A stretch of 64,000 bases of DNA, from positions 992,249 through 1,056,248 of the forward strand of contig NW_024468514.1 of NCBI RefSeq assembly GCF_001632365.1, read 5' to 3'. The DNA is from Laetiporus sulphureus 93-53 (Eukaryota; Basidiomycota; Agaricomycetes; Polyporales; Laetiporaceae). Numbering within the stretch: the stretch's first letter is position 1; each line of letters begins with the position of its first letter. A program made the translations under genes and the position numbers. Below, one piece after another: positions 22,315 through 34,284 of this stretch. The notes beneath the pieces are model-generated. The model did not search any database and was not told the DNA's origin. It saw nothing but the letters and a program-made list of their open reading frames with translations.

Positions 22315-24551
22315 ATGTCTTTCTCGAATTTACACTCTGCTCGCAAGGCCAAAGAGGCCAAGTCATTCGTCAAGGCACCCATCTCTACTATATCGGACGT
22401 CAGAGAAGATGAGGCAGCACCATCTTCGTCCGTGGACCTCGCAGAGGATGTTGAGATTCGTCTCGCATCCAAGCCGCTTGAAGTGGTACGCCTCGAGAAC
22501 ACGCACCGCGCCTTGCCTTCCTCACTGGAGATCAGACACTCTTGTGAGACGGGCCGAGGGATGTATGCAAAGAGTGCTTTCAAAGCAGGTATATTCTACG
22601 TTTATATCTAAGACAAAAAGATTCTGAGTATCCTTCATAAATGCTCAGGCTGCGTGTTGATGGCGACCAAGCCGCACGTTAGCGTGCTCTCTACCTCGTA
22701 TCTCGACGCGTATTGCTCGTTTTGCTGCGGACCTTCTCCTCAAAGCGGGCTCAAGCGATGTACACGCTGCCGTGTCGTACATTACTGCAACTCTGTATGT
22801 ACGTTCATTCGCCCTAGCGTCCTACATTATCAATGACCTTCCCACTCCTACAGCAATGCCAAAACAACGATTGGTCCGTACACAAGCACGAATGTGATGC
22901 AATACAGAAGTGGGCGCAAGCCGCACCGTCGTCCGATGCGGCAATTCCGGGAGATGGTGTCAGATGCCTGGGAAGGATTTTGTGGAGCCAGCAGAAGGAA
23001 GGTCTAGACAGCGCATGGGTAAGCCATAACGATCGAATACACCGTTTCCGGCTCGCTTACTGCTGGATTGTAGACGAAAGAATACAACATGATGCAATCT
23101 CGTGAGTCGTTGGCGAAATGCGTGCATGACCGCATGCTCACTCCGACTGTAGACAGATCGTCTCTACAGCCGTCCGCATTTGAGTCGCATACACACCTTG
23201 CCCATTCTGTTGTTCGCTACCTGGGAGTGTCGTCGCCACTTGAACTCCAACCGTACGGGTTGACGTCCGCAGGAGACCTGGTTGATCTAATCTCTCGAGT
23301 AGGTTAAACCACCATTATCAAGCTTGGATGTGGCCTAATGTCAATCTTCTTATAGTTCACTACAAACACCTTCACTCTGACGTCTCCTAGCCTTACACCT
23401 ATTGGTATCTCGGTTTGTCCGACAATCGCGTTCGCGAATCATTCCTGCGACCCGAACGCTGTCATTGTATTCCCTCGCACGTCAAGCAATCCACAGATGC
23501 AAGAACCACTCATGCATCTGGTCTCAATCAAGCCTATTATTCCGGATGAAGAGGTATAATTTGTATTCATTGGTCCTTTCGCACGTCACTCATCTCTGTC
23601 AGGTTATCACCTCGTACATCGACGTCACGCTTCCGAAGCACGTCCGTCAGAAAGAACTTCAGGAGACGTACAACTTTACCTGCAAGTGTCGCTTGTGCAC
23701 GAAGGCATTGGCTGTTGATCCTCGGGAGTCCATATGGTGCCCGAAGTCCTGTGGTGGGACGTGCCCCGCGCCAGCGGATGGTAAGTATGATCAGCGTGCT
23801 GAGCGGATTGAGCTGACAATACGTGCAGAAGATCCCATGAGTCGTTGTGTCAAGTGCAAGGCTATCGTTTCAGACACGGATACCGTCATCGACGCTATTC
23901 GCGTCGGTCAGGAAGCGCTGGACAAGGCGACATCTTTGCAATTCAGAGGCTCGTATGATACTCGCATGCCACTTATCTGTGCCGTTCTCACCACGTCCCA
24001 CTTCCGCAGACCCCGTGAGGGCCAAACACATCACGACCAATATGCTCCCCATCCTTATCTCCGCGCACCTCACGCCGTCCTGTCACCCGCTCCTCCCGCT
24101 GACTCGCCTGCACAAGGAGCTGCTCATCGCGTCGCTATCCTCTTCGCTCACGCAAGACACGCTCGACGAGACGATCCGTACCGCGCGGAATTACACCGTC
24201 GGGCTAACCGCTGTCCTGCCGCATGGCCATCCTGTGCGCGGTATCGCGCTCGCTGAACTTGGCAAGCTGCTCGCGGTCGACGAGCCGGCCCCGCCGGCCG
24301 AACTTTCTGTGGCCAAAGAGCGGTTCCCTCCGTCCGGCGCGCCGCGCCTGAAGCTCGCGTATGAGACATTGCTACGTGCACGGGACGAGCTTATGGTGGG
24401 TTTCGGGGTAGGTAATGGCGGCGGACTCGTCGCGAACGAGGTCAGAGAGGCGATTGTGCGGTTGGAGAAGGAACTGGGTGCGTGGACGCAGGGAATCAAA
24501 AACGTGTTGGAGGACGCGAATGCTGGAAAGGCAAATGGACAGCAGCAGTAA
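22315..24551 (+). CDS. SET domain protein with MYND zinc finger (SMYD-like)
   Basis: Nine exons: 22315-22588, 22649-22794, 22854-23018, 23074-23101, 23153-23298, 23356-23553, 23603-23780, 23829-23952, 24020-24551; 596 aa. A split SET domain surrounds a MYND finger (CSFCCGPSPQSG, then CTRCRVVHYCNSQCQ and HKHEC). The SET core shows FANHSCDPNAV and an ITSYIDV stretch. The post-SET zinc site reads FTCKCRLC. The C-terminal third is TPR-like helical, as in SMYD proteins. The family methylates lysines on histones or other proteins; the target here is unknown. The last intron needs the acceptor CCGTGAG at 24019 rather than a nearer CGCAG to keep frame, so that junction is less certain. Confidence 0.88.
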
Positions 24552-24928
24552 ATGCAAAAGTAGATGATGTGTAGATTTGTAAGTCGACCTGGCACCATTG
24601 CTGAGTAATTTTACAATGTTATAAAATAGGAAACGTTGAAGCGAAGAGGAGAACAATTCTGCAAGTCATGTCCCATAAACGGCAAGTCAGTGCACATTAG
24701 TATCGAGAGCTGGTATGTTACGATCTGGACCGTCACGCGTCAACCTATCGACCATCGATGCGATGCAAAACATTGGCAGCATTGTCCACGGAGCGCTGGT
24801 GTTTAGCAGCAGTCCAAATTGCAACGGAGTCGGACCAGCGGTGTTGCGCAACGGATATGCAGGAATCTCGGATGGCCTCATCCGAGTTTCCTGCAGATCC
24901 GTCCCGAACAGCAGTCTCGGCGTTCGAA

Positions 24929-24934
24929 TATAAA
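24929..24934 (+). promoter_or_regulatory. TATA box of kinase gene at 25027
   Basis: TATAAA about 93 bases upstream of the ATG; the leader between is pyrimidine-rich. Confidence 0.45.
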
Positions 24935-25026
24935 GCTGATGGCCAATGTGCTCAACTGTACGCACCCAACTCGTTACTGTCACCATTTACACCCACACAC
25001 AATCTTTCACTGTCATTGCCATTGTG

Positions 25027-26554
25027 ATGCCTTCCAAGGAAAGTCGAGTCCCCGACCTCTCCCTTAAGGTCATCGATGATGGCCGCCTCCAACTCTTGAA
25101 CTTCGTTGGTGCTGGTTGCCATGGAACTATATACCGTGCGAGGGATCGCAAGGCTCCTTCCGGACAATTCACATTCTACGCCGTCAAGGTGGTTCCTATT
25201 GCAGACCCGTTTACGCGCTATGGCAGGCTTCAGGCCCGAGAGGTCTCCTGTCACAAGTACGTCTCGGGACACCCCAACATCATTAAACTGCACCGGATAG
25301 TCCGCGATGACGAGTTCATATACCTCGTCCTCGACTATTGTCCTTCAGGCGACATGCACAAACTGCTCATCGAGAGGATGACGATTGCGAGGAACGACGT
25401 ACTCATCAGAAACCTCTTCTTGCAACTCATCGACGCCGTGGACGCTTGCCACCAAAACGGCATCTTCCACCGAGATCTGAAGCCTGCGAATATCCTCGTG
25501 AGCGCGGACGCCACCCACCTCTATCTCAGCGACTTTGGTCTCGCGACCAAACAGCTACACTGCACCAGTTTCGGCACAGGCACTGGATCTTACATGAGCC
25601 CAGGTAAGTTGCTCCCACTTGCAAGAAATGAAAGTACGACTGATGTGGTCGTGGTCAGATTGCATCAATGCAGACGGTGTTCACCTCGCTTACAATCCTC
25701 GCCGCGCCGACATATGGGCACTCGGCGTCATCCTCATTAACATGGTCACTGGGCGTTATCCCTGGGCGCGGGCCGTCCGGGAGGACCAATTCTACGGCCA
25801 ATATCTCGAGGACACCCATGTGCTCCGGTACATGCTGCCCATCTCGCAGGGCATGCACGACATCCTGGCGCGCGTATTCACCCCGTTACCTAAAGACTCT
25901 ATCGACCTCCGCACGATGCGTCGGCTCATAGTGGACCTTGATACGTTCTATATGAGCGAAGAGGAGCTCGCCGACGCATCCGTCAACGCCAAGCGCTGCT
26001 GGAAATCATACTATCCTCTTGCTATTGGAGAGGCACCGCCCTCGCTTTCCGAGTCGTCCACTTCGACGATGGAAACGGCATCGCTGGATTCAACTATCGA
26101 CGCCGAGAGCGCGTCTGATGCTTCCAATGTGCGCTCTGGTGGCGCAGTCGCAAGTCCCATAACCGATGGGCAACCATGTGGAGATGCTGACGCTTCTCCG
26201 TCTCCCGTTCCCTCCCAGCCACAAGGTGTCTTCACCTCGGGTACGTCTGGATCACCATCGTCTTCAGTCTCCAACCGTGCTGTATATGAGCACCACCACG
26301 ACAACGCCATCCAAGCTTCCTCGGCGCCATCATTATACGACACCGCTTCGAGTTCAGAAGACACCGATGGTCCGGCCACACCGGAAACCCACGCTCAAGA
26401 CCCCGCTGTCGCCGTTCCGGAGCTGGATCTGGAGGCTGGATTAGGAGAACCATTGGACGGGAATAAGGCATCCGACAAGCAGAAGCGGGACTATCCTGGG
26501 CGGCAGTTGTTACGGAATCTGTTCCACTTTAGGAGGCGGAGGGCAGTTGTTTGA
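25027..26554 (+). CDS. Ser/Thr protein kinase, fungal Ran1/Sks1-like, copy 1
   Basis: Exons 25027-25603 and 25659-26554 (intron 55 nt); 490 aa. The kinase domain fills about residues 20-310: Gly loop GAGCHGTIYRA, lysine in YAVKVV, LVLDYCPSGD hinge, catalytic FHRDLKPANIL, DFGLAT magnesium motif, then GSYMSPDC in place of the usual APE, and ADIWALGVILINM. The tail from about residue 320 is Ser/Thr/Asp-rich and probably disordered, ending in a basic FHFRRRRAVV. The intron falls at phase 1 directly after MSP, exactly as in the neighbour at 27061, so the two are tandem duplicates. The group includes fission-yeast Ran1 and yeast Sks1/Vhs1, which link nutrients to development; the role here is inferred. 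Confidence 0.9.
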
Positions 26555-27060
26555 AGATTACATGCAGCATGTATTCTGACCGATGTCCATGATATGACTA
26601 TCGTAACGTCATCTCATGTCTTATTTCGGAAGCGGCTATGAGCGATTTTTAATAATCTGCAAGTACACTCACGATGAACATCTGCTAAGCGGATGAGGTC
26701 TCGTTGCCCTCAAACATTTTGTCGGATTAGAATCTTGACCGTGGTAATGAATCTAGGCTCTTCAGTGACCTGAAGCGGTTCAGTCGAAATCACAACGGAT
26801 AGCATTTAGCCTGTATAATTTGTATCCGCGTCCGGTTACAATCTTGACCAATGCTGGTATTCGGCCGTGGAAAGTGAGGTCTGGATGTGGCGGATGTCGC
26901 GCTCTACGATATGCGCTGCCGCTTTCCGTGGCAATGTGCAGAGCATCCGTCTCCGTAGGAAAAATACATAAAAAGCCAACCCAAATGGCAGCGAGAGTTC
27001 AAGTTCCCGTCTTACCATCTCACATCCGTCCTCTCGCGTATTATCCCCCTGTTCAACGCG
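26555..27060. other. Intergenic between the tandem kinases
   Basis: Holds the 3' end of copy 1 and the promoter of copy 2. An A-rich TACATAAAAAG lies about 100 bases upstream of the second ATG. Nothing else seen. Confidence 0.5.
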
Positions 27061-28478
27061 ATGCATCCCGGATCGATGGCCAGCCAACTGCCCGATTTCA
27101 CGGGCCGTTCGCTCAATAGCGGTCGCTACGAGTGCACGAAGGTCCTAGGCGCTGGCGCCTGTGGAGTCGTGTACCACGCGTACGACTTGCAAGCCCCGAC
27201 CTCCTCCGGCAGCGAGACTCCGGCGCAGTGCGCTATCAAGATCGTCCGTAAGGCTGGTCCTACGGTGACGGATAGCATACACCAGCACCAGGAGGTCATG
27301 CTGCAGGAGCTCGTCTCGGACCATCCAAACGTGCTGACGGTGCAGGACACGTTCGAGGACAGCAAGTTCATCTACATCGTGATGGACTACTGTCCCGGCG
27401 ATCTGTTCCGTCTGTGCGTAAATGATGCGTTCTTGGACAAGGACGAGCTCGTCCGCAAGGTGTTCCTGCAGATCTTGGATGCGGTTTACGCGTGTCACAT
27501 GAAAAAAGTGTTTCACCGTGATTTGAAACCGGAGAACATCCTCTGCAGTGCGGACGGGAGCGAGGTCTATATCGCCGACTTCGGTCTGGCGACCCGTCAT
27601 CCCCTCAGTAACACGTGGGGATGCGGAAGCTTCCAGTATATGAGTCCTGGTGAGTAACGCTTGTCATCATCCATACCACAGAGACTGACGTTTCACTGCT
27701 AGAATGTCTTGGAGAGGAGACAGGCTTCAAGGCCTATCCCACCAAGCAGGGAGATATCTGGGCGCTGGGCATCATCCTGATCAACATGCTCACCGGCGGA
27801 GTCCCCTGGCAGAAAGCGCATTCGGAAGATCCGGACTTTTCGGACTTCCTCATGGACCCATATCACTTCCACAAGATGGTACCGATCTCGAGGGCTGCTG
27901 GCCACCTCATCAATAACATCCTGGCTCTCCAGCCGGCTGAACGCATCTCCATCCCGGAGCTGCGCCTAGCCATTCTCGAGATCGACACCTTCTTCATGCG
28001 CGACGACGAGCTTGTCACAGCTGCCATGGGCGCGCCTCCTCCGGAGGACGCCATTACCACCCCCGAAGAGGGGATCTGCGTGATGCAGAATGGCAAGTGC
28101 TGGGACGAGTGCGCCGCGGCGACGAGCACGGAGGCAGAAGACGAGGTCGAGGACGCCCACCTCGAAGAGGCGGATATCACCAGCTTGGACCCCGATGAAG
28201 TATACCAGGAGAGTGACACCCTCTTCACCTTCTTCGACGGGTCCAAGTCGTCCTTGACCTCCAGTTCCTCTTCCACCTCCACTTCTGGTATCGAGAGCGC
28301 GGGACCGATCACCCCCGGATCGTATTCACAAGGTCCCACGGTCGAGATACCAGATTTCGCGGAGAGCCTTGGGGAGGCTCTTAAGTCTGTCGTCGCGTCG
28401 GAAAAGAAGCGCCCAGCGCATGCACCATCAGTGCTCAATCTCCTAGAGCGTCTCGAGATGTGCTCTCTGTCGTTGTAA
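27061..28478 (+). CDS. Ser/Thr protein kinase, fungal Ran1/Sks1-like, copy 2
   Basis: Exons 27061-27649 and 27703-28478 (intron 53 nt); 454 aa from the first ATG, or start at the sixth-codon Met (27076). Kinase motifs: GAGACGVVYHA, CAIKIV, YIVMDYCPGDLF, FHRDLKPENIL, DFGLATRH, GSFQYMSPEC, GDIWALGIILINML. Compared with copy 1 it keeps a more usual SPE and an extra short insert after it (GEETGFKAYPTKQ). The acidic and Ser-rich tail (about 330-454) differs strongly from copy 1, so the kinase cores are conserved while the tails diverge. Same intron position and phase as copy 1. Confidence 0.9.
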
Positions 28479-30928
28479 TCCGCGATCGCCGACGTCTCAG
28501 GCTGGCCCTAGGACGTCGAGTCGGATCACATTACTCTATCATCACCACGATGAACAACAAATAGAACGAAATGCATACCTACAAACATCAATGACTCGGA
28601 CACACGCATAACTTATCACTTACTTTATTCACGGACTTGCGCAATCGGACACTATAGACTTGGACACAAGAGAGACATTGGACTCTGTGATATCGGACAT
28701 CATACATGGACACCGCTGCATGGACAGCTACGCACTTACATATTCATGGACCCTCGGACGATGACGTTAGTCGTCAGAATGGGCATTGTATACACATACC
28801 AAAATGAAAAAGATCACATAAAGCCATGACATTGAATGTGAAATTGAGTCTCGATGATTCTTAATTGACGGGTGCAGAGAGGGCATGGCCTGTCTTCCTT
28901 GACAAGAGGTAGACTCAACCGTCCCACCACCTTAAATTCTCTATTTAGTGCTTGTCATGCTACAGTCAGATCGTGAGCAACTCGCGGCGACCGTTCCTCA
29001 ACTATATGCGCGGCATGAGATTTACACACTACCCGAAACATTTGAGGCCTCGTACCTCTCGGTGTGACCATCACATTTTGAGTTATACAGCTGTACGTGT
29101 TGGTCAGTGAGATATTTCTTCGAAATAAGCGCAGGAAAAGCGATGATCAGCAGAGAGAATGAAGGGACGTCACCGTCGGCGCCGACATCTGCAAGTTCGC
29201 ACACGTACACAATCCACAACAACGCGTCGCGCATGTGGCGCAAATATGTATACTGTGGGCTTCACAGCTCAGCATCTTCCTCGACGACTCATACATCTGC
29301 AAACCGAGTATACAATATTTGGATTTATCTTCCAGCCTCAGCATTGACAAGGTGCGACGCGTAATGCTCATTGGGCCCTTCAGCCTGGACGGCCGCTTCG
29401 GACGTCTATCGTTCGGGAGATGGCTTACAGCACTAAGCATTTCATTCAGCATACTAGCGTCGCCTTGAGTGGTGGTTTTTGTGTCTGAACTAGGCTTTGC
29501 CGATATCTACTATGGACAAAGTGGCATGTCTGAGAAGCTTCTACAACATGACTGCACAGATGTAAGTGCGCATATATTGAGCGAAAAAAAACTACCGACC
29601 TCTAGATCAATATCAGTAGAATAGCAGCAGCAATGTATGCCAAGATTGCGATGCTTTCAGGTCTCTGCTCCAATAAGTATGCGCTGGCTTCTCAAGACGT
29701 GAAGACCTCTGGACCCTACAACCACTCGTCTACGTCTAGTGCTGGACTGGTCCGCGCATCTGGAGCATCTATTTGCCCCTACGATCTCGTCTATTCCTGC
29801 CATGCAGAAGACTTGTAGCAGGCTCTGGTTTGAGAAGTACTCGCCTCGGACTCCAGAACGAATGCTCAATCACATAGGCGCTTGCATGCTTGTCCAGGGC
29901 CAGGCCACAGACATTGCAAGTGAGCCTTGCACACGGCCGTGAACCTCAGGACAACGGCTGGAAATGGGGAGGCCGGCCCTTCTGGACACGAATGACTTCA
30001 TTGACCTATCCCTTCATAGAACATCAGACATGGAATACTGAGGAAACAGGTGGAAGGTAATTGCATGGCCTCGAGTATCACGATAACGTACAGCTCTTAA
30101 TTACACCACGGTATCAATACAGCTCTGCTTCCTGTTCGAGCTGCAGACTCGGCTTCATCTTGCACCCTCACGCATCGACCCCAGCTCTGCACAGCGACCC
30201 CAAGACGCAAGAGGTCCGAGGATACGTCGTCGACTGCGGTGCGACGATTGTCAACTTGCAACGGTGAGAGAAGACAACGCTTGCACCGGGAGAATCAAGC
30301 CATCATTGACACTCGGTATTCTCGCGCTGTCCTCCTGTCAGGTGCTCGTGTCTCTGGCCTTCCGGCACATCGGTTTCGCCTCGTTCATCATTTTGCTATA
30401 TGCTGCTAAATCGTATCAGGTTGGCACCAACTGCTATGCTGAGGCGGACGCCACCAGGTAGCACTCACCCAACCGAACGCCGCTAACGTCGCACAAGACG
30501 TCACCATCATCCCTTTTCCGACGTCTTCAGCAAGTGGATTTCGAGCTATAAGAGACGGATGGGGAGGACAATTGGCGATGCGAGGAGGCTCAGGCGGCGC
30601 GCGGCAACTGCCGAAGGTGGACAGCGGTGGCGATGTAAGTCGCTGCGCTGTAGCACGAGGTCTTCCAGGCGCACCTCGAATGAGTTCACATTGCTCATTG
30701 TCATTGGTTGTAACCCTCGTGCTCTGAACCGGTGACTCTTTCCGGCACGTTGACTGAACCTTGACTGAACCTGAAGTTGAACTGACATATTCGGTGCGCC
30801 TCGGCCCAAGCCCCACAGCGTCACCAGCCCTCGCAATCAGTCCGTCTCTCAACCTCGGACTACCACTCACTGATTTCCAGTTGCGTGCTGAAGACTTTTC
30901 CAGTTGCGTGCTGAAGAAGTGCCGCGCG
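28479..30928. other. Intergenic stretch without a confident gene
   Basis: About 2.4 kb with short unlinked frames. Two small exact tandem repeats sit just upstream of the next gene: TTGACTGAACC twice at 30750-30771, and a 21-base unit beginning TTTCCAGTTGCG at 30874-30894 and 30897-30917. No TE ends or RNA genes recognised. Confidence 0.5.
30874..30917 (+). repeat. Short tandem duplication upstream of the IKS1-like kinase
   Basis: A 21-base unit occurs at 30874-30894 and again at 30897-30917, with two bases between. It lies within 60 bases of the start codon and is probably in the 5' leader. Confidence 0.85.
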
Positions 30929-33737
30929 ATGTTCGACGAGAGCGAACCACCATCTCCGAGCAGCGCGCTCGTTGCACTTGCGCCCCTCGACCCCGAATGG
31001 CAGCCCATCCTCCACGTCTCGAACCAGGTTGTGCTCTACAATGCGACCTCTCACGCGCTCTCTGTGCGCACACATTCCGGCTCGGGGCTCGTCCGCAGCC
31101 GCAGAGGTAGTCGCTGTCCATACTGCAACCGACTCCTACCTACGGAGCACCACGCCGAGCAGGACGCAGAAGGTGCCTTGAACAGCGAATTTGAAGGTGA
31201 AAAGATGGGCAGTCCCCGGAGCAGGGTACCGAATTACTTCCAGCTTCTGGAGGTTGCGAACGAATCTGCCTCTCGTCCGGCCACCCCGCAGGAGACTCGG
31301 TCGATCCCTGGCGCCTCAACGGGCACAGGTTCCAGGCAGGGAGTTTTCAGAAAGGAGAGTATGGCGGAGGGGTACTTCAAGGCGTTCTTCAAGGAAGAGG
31401 GCAGATTGGGGATGGGTGCGAATGGGAGTGTGTTTCTCTGCCAGGTGCGTGCCAGATGTTTCGCGATTCGGTCCATGGTCAGGGTTCAACGCAGATACCC
31501 CCATTGCGATAGCACGTTTTGGACGGGAATACACTTGGTATGTCAACATTCTGCTGGGACGCTCGTCGCCTATGTCTTTGTCTCACCCATTGCTGCAGGC
31601 CATTTTGCGGTGAAGAAGATCGCTGTCGGTCAATCGCACTCCTATCTCCTCAACATCCTCCGAGAGGTCAGGTTGCACCGCCCGCCATTCTTCGCTCAAG
31701 GCTGACCCAATGCTAGGTTCGCCTGCTGGAGAGACTGCACCATCCGAACATCATCACCTATCACCACACCTGGCTCGAGATGTGCCAATTCTCCTCGTTT
31801 GGCCCGCAAGTACCCACGTTACAGTGAGCATCCGTTCTTCCCTCCTCGTGTGTCCATGTCGTCATTGTCACGTGCCCGCGTCCGCAAATGCACGCTTCAC
31901 CGAATCTGAATGATCTTTTCACAGCGTGTTGATGCAATGGGCAGAGGGTGGAAGTTTGGACGACTTCATAGAGTCCCGGCTCGGTCGGCGCGCGAATCTC
32001 CCGCACGTTCACGCAGGCAAATCTGCATCTCAAACAGACTTTCCTGCTTCCGAGGCGTCGCCTTCGCCCGACGCTGGCCCGCAGTCGCGCACCGCTCGCA
32101 TCAGGGCGTTTCGCCAGCTGCAGCGCGCGGCACCAGCGGACCGGGAACGTCTCAAGCGCGAGCTCGGGCTGAGTGCAGGCGGCGCCGCCATCGGGAAGGC
32201 ACCCGCGGACTGGAAAGCGGTGCATCTTTTAAGTGCGGAAGAGGTGAGAGGCTTGTTTGGGGATATCGTGTCGGGGCTCGCGTTTCTGGTGGGTGGTTGT
32301 GCGTTGATGTGCAGAATGTGACCGTACTGAAGGCTCCAATGCAGCATGAGAAGTCGATCCTGCATCTCGATCTGAAGCCAGGAAATGTGCTCTTGACGTG
32401 GGATGAGGGCCGTCTCATGTATGTTAACCTCAACATCCTCGCGATTCGATGATGCTGACAAGCATGCAGACCTCGGGCAATGCTGTCTGACTTTGGCACG
32501 TCGCAAGACATGCTCAAGTCACGGGCGAGGTCCGGAAACACTGGCACGTATGTACTCTCACCGATCACGTTACGATGAACAGCAGCATTTACGAGCCCAT
32601 GTTCTATGTGCAGACTCGAGTACTCTTCACCAGAATCCCTGCCATCACCCTCGGGCGTTCTTTCACAGGTTGACTCGAAATCGGACATGTGGTCCCTCGG
32701 CATGATTCTTCACAAGCTCCTTTTCTTCAAGCTGCCATACCCGCATGCATCTGATGGCATGGCAGACGACAGGGAAGATGGGAAAGAGATCGCCGATGCA
32801 CTTGAGAGAGAGGTGCAGACATATACTGGGTACGCATTTGACCACCATTCTCGCAAGGACCAAAGATGGCTGAAGTACTGCTGCCCAACAGATTCCGGTC
32901 TTCCAGTGCTCTGGTCACATCATTCGAGTCGAGGCGTTTGCCGCCGGAGTATTTGCTTCTATTGGAGAGTTTGCTGAACATCAATCCTTCGGCTCGTCCG
33001 TCTGCTGAGCGCGTGCTTGGCGCCCTTCGCGAGGGTCGTGTAAGTATACCTTTGAATCCATTCCAACTCTCGCTTCCATTTACAAGCCACCTGCATCGGC
33101 AGCTTGACCCAATCTCACCCATACCAGTCCGTCAAGGATCGCTCATTCCTGTCCCGCTCCGCCGGATGTTCCACAGCGCCGCCTCGCTTATGAGCGCGCC
33201 GGAGTCCGAGCTGGAGCTGCAGGGCAGCCCTGCGCTGCATGCACACGTGTCTCAAGAGCCGGAAGGCAGCAACGCGCCCTCGCCTATGGCCGCGCCGCCA
33301 GAACCAGAAGGCGCCGTATACGAGAAACGCGTGGGGAAGACTCCGCTGCTCAGTATTCCCATATCTGTCATCCCGCCGCTAACTACGAACGGGGTGTGGA
33401 CGCGCACGATCCAGGTCGGGAAGAAGCAGGTGCACGTGCGCATCCCGCGCATTGTGTGGTTGCGTACGGTGAAGGCGGCATTTTTGGTTGTGAAGGTGAG
33501 CAGAAATGTCTTGTCTTTTCACTTCAGCATGTCGGGTTTGACGGGTTTGCGTTGCAGGTGTTGAGCATATCGCATATGTGTCCTGATGGGGCGCTTCATC
33601 CGCTCATCACGACTATTATCCTTGCGTTGGCCGTGATGGATACCTGGTTTGACGGGCTTGGGCCGACGCTCGTGTTGGCCCTTCTTCATGTCTCGCTTGT
33701 CAAGCTCGCGTGCTGGGGAGGCAGGTGTTGTGTCTAG
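30929..33737 (+). CDS. IKS1: IKS1-like Ser/Thr protein kinase with C-terminal membrane segments
   Basis: Eleven exons: 30929-31444, 31513-31537, 31599-31666, 31717-31823, 31925-32288, 32345-32418, 32470-32547, 32614-32829, 32892-33039, 33103-33495, 33558-33737; 722 aa. The N-terminus has WQPILHVSNQVVLYN and a CPYCNRLLP knuckle, both typical of the fungal IKS family. The kinase domain starts at GMGANGSVFLC, with HFAVKKI, LMQWAEGGSLDDFI, a long insert (about 330-420), HLDLKPGNVLL (Leu replaces Arg of HRD), SDFGTS, YSSPESL and DMWSLGMIL. After a Pro/Ser-rich linker the C-terminus has two hydrophobic segments (about 670-715), so the protein is probably membrane-attached. Function of IKS kinases is poorly known; yeast Iks1 is non-essential. 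Confidence 0.92.
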
Positions 33738-34284
33738 CGCGGTCAATCTCCCTTCCCTCCCAGGTCGAACACACCTCAAGTCTCAAGGCTATTGTCCCAG
33801 TCTCACGCAAGTTCTCAAGTTTGTTTTGTGCAGTAAGCGTCATTTTGTCAAGTAATATATGGGACTTTTTTTGTCTGCACATGCATATGTTAGTATCCTA
33901 CTTGCGGATGTAGTCAGTTTGCCAGCACCATCTGTATTTGTATCTAGAACGTGGTATAGCATTGGTTTAGTTCTTCGCGATGCGAAAGACGAGCTGGATA
34001 GGCGAGTAATTTACGAGCATGATGATAATCCAACCCGGATTGGCTTGAGGCAAGCGTGTGATGGCGCATATAGCACAGTCACTCGACGTTGCGCATCTGC
34101 AGTCACAACATTCGCTATCTGTCGGCGACAGAGTACTATTTGCCTGCAATGCAAGTAGCAATTTCTCGGTGAGTCTGTTCAGTACTAGTTCAGTACAATC
34201 TTCGTGCTCAATCGTACTGTCGGAGGGGCATTGTTCAAGGCCCAGACTCCGTGGACAATCGTTGTGGTTGTAATTACCAGGATA
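33738..34284. other. Intergenic between convergent genes
   Basis: Shared 3' flank of the IKS1-like gene (+) and the disordered-protein gene (-). A few short frames only; nothing else seen. Confidence 0.5.

Noticed and set aside
24946..25026. Upstream ATG for kinase copy 1 giving an extra 27 codons
   Set aside because: The added residues (IYTHTQSFTVIAIV) are unlike the family, and the region is pyrimidine-rich leader. The ATG at 25027 is preferred.
27863..28438. 191-codon frame on the minus strand
   Set aside because: Shadow of the Ser/acidic tail of the second kinase; low-complexity mirror composition.
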